From positions 119,120,723 to 119,184,722 of the forward strand of contig CP136063.1 of the NCBI GenBank assembly GCA_032622095.1: 64,000 bases of DNA, given 5' to 3'. This document shows positions 22,112 to 32,251 of this stretch, piece by piece. This DNA is from Siphonodentalium dalli. Taxonomy: Eukaryota; Mollusca; Scaphopoda; Gadilida; Siphonodentaliidae. The notes beneath the pieces were generated by a model. The model did not search any database. It was not told the DNA's origin and was given only the letters and a program-made list of their open reading frames with translations. Both the position numbers and the translations under genes were made by a program. The stretch's first letter is position 1. Each line of letters opens with the position of its first letter.

Positions 22112-22137
22112 TGACGTCACTGACGTCACTTTATATA
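22112..22137 (+). promoter_or_regulatory. Two CRE palindromes followed by a TATA-like box
   Basis: TGACGTCA occurs at 22112-22119 and 22121-22128, followed by TTTATATA at about 22130. TGACGTCA is the consensus for CREB/ATF-type factors. The close CRE-CRE-TATA order would suit a plus-strand promoter, but no plus-strand gene follows. On the minus strand it lies about 450 bp upstream of the ORF1 start. Confidence 0.4.
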
Positions 22138-22481
22138 CATTTAGCGAAAAAGCCACTTTTGTAAATGTATTTAAATTGAAAAGTGTATCGTGACAAAACC
22201 AGCCCAAATATCCCATAGCACCCTTGGCAAAAGTTAACAGGAACAATTTCTCTTTATATTGAAACCCTAGAGTTTATTAAGTCAATCCTGCGCGAGTCCA
22301 AATGCGCCCAAAACATTACGCGTTCGTCTTTCCAAAACCTATGACGCGTCGATGTAATTATGAGGCTGCAGTTATGAGCTGTTGCGCGTTCACCGAGAAA
22401 TAATTGCAACTAGCCACGTGGGAGCCGACCAATCAGAGAGCTGGATTTAGTGATAATCACACTTAGTATGTAATATATACC

Positions 22482-23052
22482 TTTATTACACGATCCTACC
22501 ATTATTCTATTCAATAAACCCATTCTATAAATTGTGATATTAAACGTTCGTTTAATAACAGGAAATAGTGCCAGGTGACCTCTGACTTCCGGTTTGTCGT
22601 CTGTTTACATTCCGCAAGCTACGTCTAAAAATACTATGGCTTCCAATGTGTTTCCAACAAACTTTAATGAATGAAGAGTTTGAAAAGTTATGTCATTAAA
22701 TATACGCTATTAAATATGCCAAAGTGTCTTTATTTATCTGGGACTATTTCTTTACGCGGGCAAACAACGCATAGTTACGTGAAACGACATTGCATGCCTT
22801 ATAGAAGAATGTTAGTTTCGCGTCCCATTTGTTGATTTAAGCATGTTTTGTGGATGTTTTGGATCATGTAATAAGTAGAATCTACAACATCGTCCCCAGT
22901 TTATAGCGAAATTTACAAAACTCGTTCAGTAAATTAGGTATGGACCTCGCCAAAGGCATGGTCCAGACATAATTTACTGAACTTGTTTTGTAAATTCCGC
23001 TATAAACTGGGGACGAGTTGTAGATAGAATAATGGTAGGATCGTGTAATAAA
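22482..23052. repeat. 29-bp perfect inverted repeats flanking ~510 bp
   Basis: 22482-22510 and 23024-23052 are exact reverse complements (TTTATTACACGATCCTACC and onward). Weaker similarity continues outward into ATATATA. The palindromic element 22880-23025 touches the inner edge of the right arm. These could be termini of a MITE that took an insertion, or two copies of a short repeat. Confidence 0.7.
22880..23025. mobile_element. Fold-back element: near-perfect ~66-bp palindrome
   Basis: 22880-22946 pairs with 22960-23025 with few mismatches and one 1-bp indel, around a ~13-bp loop. Ends read ATCTACAAC and GTTGTAGAT. TAGAAT lies immediately left, and ATAGAAT overlaps the right edge, which could be a short target duplication. 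Transcribed, it would form a long hairpin. The overlapping minus-strand open frames are by-products. Confidence 0.85.
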
Positions 23053-23715
23053 TATGTATATATAACATACCGGTATATATGGGCCTCTATATCTACGTGT
23101 GACCATTTTGTGACGCTCAGGCTAACCGAGTGCACCTTTAGATAAATCGACCGATATATTAGACTCGACGTGACGACGATGCGTCCGTCTGGACCAAAAT
23201 TTACCACAGTCGCATCACCGACTGATTTAATACAATTAGATTCGAGTCGACAACAAAACGGTCGTTTGAAACGGGCTTGACATGTTTGTGTTTTTAGGTG
23301 AAATGCATGAGAAAGATTTTGTAGATGGTTGTTTACCCGTGACCACATATGAGGATAATAATAATAATTTCCCGTACATTTCTTGGTAAACAATGGAAAT
23401 TCAAAACCATAAATGGTAACAAAATATTGAGCTTACAATGTAATGGCATTAGGGCCATTACTCGTTGAGTTTCATCCATATGCCATTGATGAAATTTCCC
23501 AAACATTTGAAATTGAAGAACTTGCAAAGATCATTGTTCCCTTGGGCAAATACACAGGATTTTCAGAATTATGAAGGACCATATTTGGACCAAAAAAACA
23601 TTTTGACATGAGGAGAAATTTCTAGACGTTATGAAGCTGGAGATAAGGATATTTTCCATAATATCATATCCACAAGCGCAGAATGGTCATTTATGAAATA
23701 AATTGGTGTTTATGT
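23053..23715. other. No feature recognised
   Basis: Short frames only, including one of 139 codons on the minus strand that begins here and runs into the palindrome. No family resemblance. Confidence 0.4.
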
Positions 23716-23723
23716 CATGGGTG

Positions 23724-24538
23724 CAGGGACGTGGCTAGATGGTCTCATCGGGGGTGTCCACTCTCGGGAATTCCAACTACACCTCCCTCCTTGAATCCGA
23801 CCGAACACAAGTTTTGTATAATTCCATTTGCACCTCAGTGCTCAGGCCTAATAGCCTATATATTCATAAACCATGGTTCTATATACCCGGTATCAGAACA
23901 TTTAAGATATTTGAACCTGAAAAGTTCATAAATCCTAACATCTAGTGGTCCAACTCCAGACAAATGCCCACGGCTACGGACAAGAGACCAGGACACACCG
24001 GCCCGATGTAAGAAAATTTTGAAAACTAAACAAGAAAATCGCAAAATCCTAGCATTTAGACTGGCCTCAAGCTTTCCTAGTGTTGGAAATTTCATACCTC
24101 ATACTCGCTCTTATGACCATTTCAGTCAAACATTTTGACCAAATGTAGTAAAATATTTATTTCTTAAACTAATTAGCAGTTTTTATTGGCCATGGGAGAG
24201 GGACCATGACACCGGGCCGACCATGGTTCGGCCCGGTGTGTGAGCTTTCCAAGTGTTGGAAATTTCCAACCTGACACCTCCCCCCTTAAGGTTGGAAAAT
24301 TTCCATCTGATGGCCATTTCAGTCCAAATTTTTACCAAAAGTAGGAAACTCTGCAAATATTGGCCCAAAAACAATAAATTGCTTGAAAATCAAACTACAA
24401 GAACATTTTCAACCTATATATTGTTGATGTGAAATTTCCAACTAATGTTGTGTCAGGTATGAAATTTCCAACTGTTGAAAATTTGGACCAAAGTAGGGGG
24501 GTGAGACATCCCCAACCCCCCCTGCCACCACGTCTCTG
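23724..24538. mobile_element. Non-autonomous hAT-like DNA transposon with 8-bp target duplication
   Basis: Starts CAGGGACGTGG and ends CCACGTCTCTG, imperfect inverted termini. It is flanked on both sides by CATGGGTG (23716-23723 and 24539-24546), a perfect 8-bp direct duplication. An 8-bp duplication and CAGGG-type ends are hallmarks of the hAT superfamily. The 815-bp interior has no transposase frame. A diverged relative lies at about 50997-51726. The perfect flanking repeat suggests a fairly recent insertion. Confidence 0.85.
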
Positions 24539-24546
24539 CATGGGTG

Positions 24547-25380
24547 TCCCACTTGGCCAGATAGAAACCACCGAAACCCAGTGAATCATTTGTATGAAAA
24601 CACAATAAAATCGGGAACCGAAGTAATACAAACTTGGGATGTAAATTTGTTAGCACCTGGGAACATGACTTCGACACACAATGTAAATATTAAACCTTTA
24701 AACAAATATGGACCAATTATATCTACAACAAGACCCAATTAAACGAAGGGAATTGTTGTTTTGTGGTAGGCCCAATGCGCTAAATTGTCCCGTGAGATAG
24801 AACCACATTCTAAACAGTAAACACAATATATTGACGTATCCCGTCTGTATCATCAGCTTTATGTATCGACGTATCCAGTCTGTGTCATCAGCCCAAATAA
24901 ATATAATTTTATTTAATTCCGTAAAACTTTGTCTTCAAGCCAACCTCGGATTATTGAGTGAACTTAATGTATCGCAATATTTTGTTGGGAACAGACACCG
25001 CTTCCTTTGGATTAAACACATTTGAAAGATGATTCTGATCATGATTTTGAAACTCCATCAGTACAGAGCATAACAGCAAGGAGTTTGATTCTCAACAATT
25101 CACAAATATAAAATTAGAATATATTCGAAAATGAAAATGTCATTTTGTTATGTTGCATATGCTTTCTTGACTGGTGATTCAAGAATTGCATCATACATGC
25201 ACAAGTTACTTGGAAGTTAAATTGTAATTTCAAAACCAGAAAATGCTATACAATTGAAAATACAAAAGATTTTCATATTCTGGTGGAATTTGACAGAAAC
25301 AATTCAAGGTGTGATTGACAGTATAGTAAGTAGAATGATTCCAGAACTGGAATTCGAATTCGAATTTTCCAAAGTACAAC
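24547..25380. other. AT-rich sequence, no feature recognised
   Basis: GACGTATCC and GTCTG, then TCATCAGC, are repeated twice near 24834-24893. Otherwise there are only short frames. The right part may belong to the decayed coding region that follows. Confidence 0.35.
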
Positions 25381-26215
25381 AACGAGTCAAAATTACAACC
25401 ACTAGTTACATTAAAATATGCCTCAGACTTCCCGGAGCTCTTTTCATAAACAAAATTGGCTACATCACAAATTGAAACTATCACATTTGGTTCTTATTCA
25501 ATAACATTTCCATATGGGTTTATCTGAAATTCTCAATGCTGTACATAGTCATTTGTTTATTCTGATACTACTGATTATGCAATTGTTAGTGATGTTGAGA
25601 CACCTATATTATGGGTGACATATATTGAGACCAAAAGAATACCAGGCGGTCAAAATACCAAGTATTCGGTCCAAAACGTACGGTATGTACCAGTAACAAA
25701 GTCTAACTTCGATACCATAAATGTGAATATAATGGGTGATGCTGGCCAACCAATTGAGTTTGTCAGTGGAAGATCTATGATAATGGCATTTCCGACGTGT
25801 CGATGCAATTTTCATTTATAATGATCCCCGTGCATATAAATGTGTTCAGGCAATGTGGAAATTGAATTGGTTCACTTTTCAAATCTGCAACGAGAACTGT
25901 ATTACCGTTTCTGTAACATATTGGTAAGATTGCTAAACAACAAGTACCCAGGAATCGATTTGCTGCAGCCGGTGATACCATTCATCATGGTAACAATCCA
26001 AAAGAAGTCTCTTTGAAAGAAGCTAAAGTAGCATTTAAATATATTTTGGAAGTGAAACAATGAAGAACATGTCAGCACCAAAACCCAAAATCATCACCGC
26101 CTTTGAAAAATCGTTCTTCTCACAAACGAGCTAGAAATAAGTCGATTAGAACACATGTGAACAAACCGAAACGATCTCTCGAGTTCAATCAAGTCCGAGT
26201 TAGATGCTTCTGATG
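25381..26215 (+). pseudogene. Decayed coding fragments, tentatively Polinton/Maverick-type structural proteins
   Basis: The frame containing 25561-25821 reads 86 codons to a stop and resembles, by eye, the C-terminal end of a structural protein encoded by Polinton/Maverick-type elements. An upstream stretch of the same frame (about 25381-25530) is interrupted by stops. Beyond 25915, another frame runs to about 26065. A further, Lys/Arg-rich stretch (about 26095-26215) would suit a small basic virion-type protein. Several stops and frame changes show the region is dead. The family call is from memory of the general pattern and has not been tested. Confidence 0.35.
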
Positions 26216-26359
26216 TTCAGCCAACGATGTTGGAATCACAATGGACAGAACATCATCCGCTTGCTTCTCTGAATAATTCATTACCGATAGCATCTAATTC
26301 CGTCTCGAACTGAAAAATGGACAGATGTGAATCCATTTTTTATATAAAATTCAAAATCA

Positions 26360-26570
26360 CAAAATATGAACGGACTTGGGTGGCGATACAGAAATTGCAC
26401 CTGTTAACAAATAGTTTTCTGTAACATGTTTATTAATTTTTTATCTCAATAACAAACTTGTAACGGCTACTTTATGCACCTATCCATATCAATCATATAT
26501 GGAACAGTTCTTGGCCTATTCTGGCGAATGCTAAGAAAATCATCTTGCCATACTAGAAATGTGGTATCCA
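26360..26570 (+). pseudogene. Second decayed fragment, possibly capsid-like, of the same element
   Basis: Two short plus-strand stretches, about 26375-26412 and 26450-26532, in frames separated by stops, resemble parts of a capsid-type protein from Polinton/Maverick elements. Order and strand agree with the preceding fragment, which raises the likelihood slightly. It is too short and broken to be sure. Confidence 0.3.
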
Positions 26571-26950
26571 GATAACCCATAATCAGTTCACCGAAAATAC
26601 TAAATCTGGTCGTATTTCTAGATTGAAATCTCGCCAGGCAATCAAGCAGGTAGTAAAACGGTAAAACTGTGGTCGTTTACAAACATATCTCTTTCGCCTA
26701 AAGACATACTTACCGATTTTATTTGAGATAACAATTGGTCTCAATAAAGCAAGTTCAAAGTTATCTCTAATTGGGGCAGAATTATGGAACAATTGTGTTT
26801 GAGTTTGCAGGTTTCAATGTTTGTATATTAACTTCGATGCCAGTATAGTATGAAATAACCCGAGTCAAACTCTTACTGAAATATATAAAAACGAACCTAT
26901 TCCATTTCCAACACTTCAATCTGAAAAATAAAAGGTTTGAAGTTAGTCAA

Positions 26951-27334
26951 GGCAGTTGAGCATTACTTCCTTTGAAATCTCATTCACAATCGACCATTTG
27001 AACCAAACTTACACCAGAACAATGTCTGAGATCTTATTTATCATTGTACCAGTCGTCAGGCGTGTTGGACAAAACAAATCATTCAGTTTTGATCTCGAAA
27101 TGTACATGAATGGTCATTGTTTCTGCTGCAGCTCTAGCTTCCGTGATCAACGTTCGATATTCAAATTGAAATCAACAGTTCGCGAGAAATAATAATGTTG
27201 GAAGAACAATTGAGACTACAAGTCGGAGCAATCAATTTCATTCCATAGTGTGTTCCTGATCTTCACAAAGTTAGAGATATGTTTCGTTGATGAAATACAG
27301 AATGAGATTTCAAAGGAAGTAATGCTCAACTGCC
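26951..27334. repeat. 35-bp perfect inverted repeats with 314-bp interior
   Basis: 26951-26985 and 27300-27334 are exact reverse complements, beginning GGCAGTTGAGCATTACTTCC. The interior shows no frame of note. This may be a small element's termini or a local inversion-duplication within the decayed element to the left. Confidence 0.8.
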
Positions 27335-28285
27335 AGGGATGTTGAATTGTTCATCCAAGTTACACTCGACATTTACTTTGTACATGGTATTTGCTTTAGC
27401 AATACTAACAGTTACATTATCGAGTTAAGGGAACAATGGTATCCACAACTTTAAAGCATTCAGACTTTGGAAGTCACATAGGAAGTATTTCTTAATATCT
27501 GTTCTCAATTAAATTCTGCATTTGTCGACTTATGGTGTGCAATAGTGAAAAATACTACGTAGATGAACATGAAATTAACGAACTTCAACATGTCTTAGAC
27601 AATTATGTTTACATCTCTTCCTTACATTATGTTGTATGCGCAAAAGATCAGTTATCACAGGAGAAACATAATCACGTAAAAGCATACATCTTAAATATGC
27701 AGACTTCAGAGAAACCAGGAGAACACTGAGTTGCAATATTTTCATCGATGGAAACATTGCAGCATATTTCGATTCGGTTGAATTACAAGTTATTAATCAC
27801 TATATCAAATCTTTCATTCAAAGAAAATTATATCTATTGTAAAATTAACGTCTTCGATATCACGGTACAACCATATGTGATATTAACTGCATATTTGCTC
27901 TATATTTCTTAATAAAGTGGACAACCTATAAATGCAATAGTTGAACTAAATTTTGATGGCGACTATTTCAAAAATGATAGAAAAGTACTCGATTGGTTCC
28001 AATGAACCCTTACGACAAAAAGCATAAACATTACCCAAAAGCATGTACTTCACGAACGTGTAAATCATATTGCAAACATATAACTATTGATATAATTATT
28101 GTTCTTTGTAAATATGTTCACTGTATTACCTAATGTTTATTATAAAACATATTAATTTCATCATCAGTTGTCAATAATATGTCGATTCTTTATTCAAATA
28201 AAAGTTATGTTGTCGAAAAAGCGTCTCACCTACCACACTGCCCTTATACGCTGGTGTATTCAAAGCCTTTGTGAATTGTAGTACT
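27335..28285. other. AT-rich sequence, no feature recognised
   Basis: Only frames of about 60-65 codons on both strands. No repeat shared with other parts of the window. Confidence 0.4.
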
Positions 28286-28289
28286 TTTC

Positions 28290-28740
28290 TGTCGAGTGAG
28301 GCGGTCACTCTGGCTCACCGTTTGCTCGGGGTCACGCTCGGGAACCCCCTGTCGTCTGACACTCTTACCCCTGTCTCGATGACACTCTGATGCGCCCATC
28401 GGCTGATACTCTGGCTCACCCCTCGCTCGGGGTTACTCTGGGACACCCTGTCGGCATGTATTCTGGCTCACCCCTCGCTCGGGGTTACTCTGAGGCACCC
28501 CTGTCGGCGTGTATTCTGGCTCACCCCGATTACATGGAGTCATCTTGGGCACCTCTGTCGGTGTGTATTATGGGGCACCCCTGATTCGGGGTCACTCTAA
28601 TGCACCCCTATCGGGGGTCACTATGTATTCTGGGGCACCCCTGTCGGCGTGTATTCCGGGGCACCCCTGATTCGGGGTCACTCTGATGCACCCCTATCGG
28701 GGGTCACTATGACCCACCCCGTGATCGGGGTCACTGCAAC
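28290..28740 (+). repeat. GC-rich minisatellite with CCCC/GGGG dyads
   Basis: Degenerate units of about 50-60 bp built from CACCCCTCGCTCGGGGT, CACCCCTGTCGGCGTGTAT, CACCCCTGATTCGGGGTCAC and CACCCCTATCGGGGGTCAC. Most units contain a short dyad that could form a hairpin. Composition differs sharply from the AT-rich surroundings. The 64-codon frame across it is a by-product. Confidence 0.85.
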
Positions 28741-29014
28741 ATGACCATGTCGGTTGATATTCCCTGTCTCAGACCACTCTGGGGCATGTCACATAGTAGC
28801 CCCGAAGCAGGGGGTTGTCCAGGGTGTCCACCAACGCTACTTATATAGTGGTGTTCTTTGTCATTCGTTTTATTTTTTCTATATCCAATACTTTGTGACA
28901 ATATTTTTTCTAAGTTCTCTTCAATATAATACTGATATGTTATGAACGAATAAATCCATATATGGTAGTTTATGATCCCGAACAGCGATTCTAAAATACG
29001 GTATATAAATGGTA

Positions 29015-30330
29015 CTAGCAAGGCTCCCCGGCGTAGCCCGGCTAAAACAACAGTAACCAAAATTTCAAATATGTTTTCTATTGGTTAAGAAATAAACAAA
29101 ACAAAAGTTATGCATTCTTAATCAATTGGTTAATCAATAAGATTATCCCATATCCCTAAATTTTATGTTGCACCCACTTCTGTCTCAGACACTTATGAAT
29201 ATATAAACTACACCATTATTCAAATACATCGCATCGTGTTGACGATCCCGTTCCTGACGTGTACGTGTACCATTCTGTAAACTCAATTTAAACAACACCA
29301 TTTTATCATTCATCATATCATGGAAACGCCTATATATCTCTTTGTATGAAACTCGGCAAAGAAAATGTTTTATCTGTTTCGATGCTCCCCTACCTTCATC
29401 TCCATTCCTGATCCGGATGGTGCCGCTTCGGAAACTTTACACAATACTTTGGAGGAATTCCGCGATAAAAATGTTTTATACATTCTGGTGCTCCACCTTC
29501 ACCCCTGACTCGTACGGTGTCACTTTGGCAACTTTGGTAAAATTGTGGTCACTATATATAAGTTTGGTGAAAATAGAGGATAAAAAACTTTTTATCAATG
29601 ATAGTGCCGACTCCGCCCCATCGGTGGCTTATTCATCTTTAAACCACGCCGTTAGATTCCCTATATCACCGATGTTCAAGCTTGAACTGAGTTGAGAGAC
29701 ATCTCAATGTGCCATTCCAATGGACACAAGGCCATTTTCGATAATAAATTAAAATCTGTTCACGCTCATTGACGCAAGCGCATTATAATTACAAGGATAG
29801 AACACTAATACTGAGACCGTGCCTCCGTTTCTCTGATATGTATGTATAAGTTTGGTGGAAATCGACGACATAAATGTTTTTTATAATTTGTGCGCACCTG
29901 CCCGATCCCATCCCAGACATAGGCGGACCACTTATGTATCTTTAAACCACATCATTATATGACATATATCATAAAGCTGACTATGTATAAGTTTGGTGGA
30001 AATCGACGACATAACTATTTTTAATGATGTTTTGCACCCTCTCCGATCCCACCCATGATATGGACGACAGCAAGTATGCATCTTTAACAACACCATAGTT
30101 CCATATATCATTGTGATGACTATGGATAAGTTTGGTAGAAATCGGTCACAAACAAAGTCTTTATTAATTTTGGCGTCAAAACCCCATCCCTGACTCGGGC
30201 AGTGTAACTGAGGTACCTTAAAACCGCACCATATGATTTACAATATCATGGAGATGAATATAATTTAATAATAGTCTGATGGAAATCGGCGACAAAAAAC
30301 AATTGTCGTACCAGGTATACAAATAACTAT
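29015..30330 (-). mobile_element. Helentron/pearl-like element with ~150-bp tandem core
   Basis: At 29015-29050 the minus strand reads CCGGGCTACGCCGGG, then GAGCCTTG, then CTAG followed by T: a short hairpin and a Helitron-type terminus. To the right, units of about 130-150 bp recur from roughly 29180 to 30310, marked by GTTTGGTGGAAATCG(A/G)CGAC and by TTTAAACCAC, then ATATCA. This matches Helentron-associated elements known from molluscs as pearl. The right end is undefined. Confidence 0.6.
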
Positions 30331-30839
30331 ATCTATATTTACAATGTTCAAAAGTTCGATTTTGGTGAAAAGATACCATCTATCACATTCCTGGTAGAAT
30401 CTCAAACTAATTCATCTCAGTCACAATTCCTTTCAATGCGCCTTGTTGGTCATGGCATTTCCTTTCTTTTGGTGTATAATTATGTAGTATAAATCAAAGG
30501 GAATTCGTGATATCGTATCGACAACAGCGAAACATATCAACAAAAAACAGTCGTCAGCCTGATTATGGAATGTTATTGCCTGCGTAATTTGGAAGAAGGC
30601 ATAAGATAGGTCGAGAAATGAACGAAACACCCTGAAACATCGACATATATATTCTCGGTAAAAAACTTGACAAAGTATTTCCAGCTTTGTTCACACAAAA
30701 GTAAGAGAAACGCTCTTTATTTTTGCCATATCAAATGTCGAGTTATAAGTGACGCTCTTTATTATTTCACATGACAAAAAGGCGGGAACTTTTATACGCC
30801 CGTTTGAAAGAAACTGTCGTATTATGTAATCAGTCCGTG

Positions 30840-31510
30840 TGTCCGTCGAGCCGTCCGTCCGTTAACATTTTTGGTTTACGACTGACAACACAAGTTTGGA
30901 TTATTTGATCTGAACGAAATTTGGTATTTCCCAGCTAAAAATACAGGCCAACTTCGACTATGGGTTCCGTCCAATTATTTTTATTTGAGTTACGGTCCTT
31001 TATCGACTTAGAATTTGACCGCAAATTCACATTGAAATTATGGGTACATCAGATATTATTTGTAAGCTCAAATTGTTATTTTATTTTGCGGTAGTACACC
31101 TTTGCCAAGCCCAAACGGTGCCCTTTTTTTTATAATTCTGGGACTCGAATAACATTGATTGGTTGAGGTTTAACGTCATTTCAAACTGATTTCATAACAT
31201 TTTGGTTTCCGACCGATAACTCCTGTTTGGATTATTTGATCTGAACCAAAGCTGATAAGTGTATTTCCCAGCTAAAAATTCAGGCCAAGTTCGAATATGG
31301 GTTCTGTCCAATTATTTTCATATGAGTTACGGTTCTATTCGACTTAAAATTTGACCGCATATAAGCATTGGATTAGAGTATATCAGACATTCTTCGTAAG
31401 CTCAAATTGTTATTGTATTTTGCCCTAGCCATGCCCTTGTATTTTTTTTTATATCAATTATGGTACTCTAATAAGATTGATTGCTTGAGGTTTAACATCA
31501 TTTCAGTCGC
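30840..31510 (+). repeat. Direct repeat of a ~330-bp unit
   Basis: GTTTGGATTATTTGATCTGA, TATTTCCCAGCTAAAAAT, CAGGCCAA and AGCTCAAATTGTTATT occur in the same order at about 30893-31075 and 31230-31412. The copies are diverged, with small indels. A GTCCGTCCGTCCG-like run precedes the first. No coding content. Confidence 0.85.
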
Positions 31511-32011
31511 TAGGACGACTAAGAACAGAAACAAGTATAGTCAAAACTATTGCAACGAAGCAACCGTGTATATAAACCACTTTATATACCACACAATGAA
31601 TGCATTAGGCTACCGTACGTCAGCTTTGACGTACAATTTCTTGGGCTAATGGGGATCATTATCATGCAATGTGCCGATGCATCTTAAGTATACTTGAATT
31701 ACTAGATCGTCTCCGTTTTGTATTGCAATGAATGCATACATTGATTCCAAAGTAAACAGATTATTCTCATTAACACACCACAGTCAATGAGAAAATAGCG
31801 ATCAGAACGTTTCCGCCAGTGAACATTGAAGTCATGTATAAAGTATGTTAAATCGATATGAAGAGAATAACTAGATATTGCGAGGACGTTTGCTTGCCAT
31901 TGCATAATCAAACTATTGTGTTGCGGATTCACTCAGAGACTAAAAGGGATCACTGATTTTCAATAGTCACAGAACAAGTCGGTGTTAAATAAAGATTGGT
32001 AATATTGTCCA
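31511..32011. other. No feature recognised
   Basis: Short frames on both strands and no shared repeat. Confidence 0.35.
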
Positions 32012-32243
32012 ATGGGCCATTGTTATTCGGTCAATGTTAACATTCCTACAAACTGGTGGTCAATTATGACAGCGGGGAAACAAACTGGTTCAGTCTCATA
32101 TCTTGCGTTACCCTATAGTGATACTTCAAAAGCAGACAACGAAAGGTGTTGTTTTTCTGTAGCATTAACAGGAATGACATTGGTATCGGAATACGTGTAC
32201 TACGGAACCGACGAAGCTGATAGGCTTTCTTATGTTCTTTCTG
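32012..32243 (+). CDS. Possible coding exon ending at a strong splice donor
   Basis: An ATG at 32012 follows in-frame stop TAA and opens 77 codons, up to CTG followed by GTAAGTGAG at 32244, an excellent 5' splice site. The putative peptide (MGHCYSVNVNIPTNWW onward) is of mixed composition, without low-complexity sequence, and I do not recognise it. If real, this would be a first coding exon with phase 1 at the donor. There is no visible partner exon and no promoter motif, so chance remains likely. Confidence 0.2.
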
Positions 32244-32251
32244 GTAAGTGA

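Noticed and set aside
28390-28584. 64-codon frame with repeated HP and LA phrases
   Set aside because: It is the translation of the GC-rich minisatellite.
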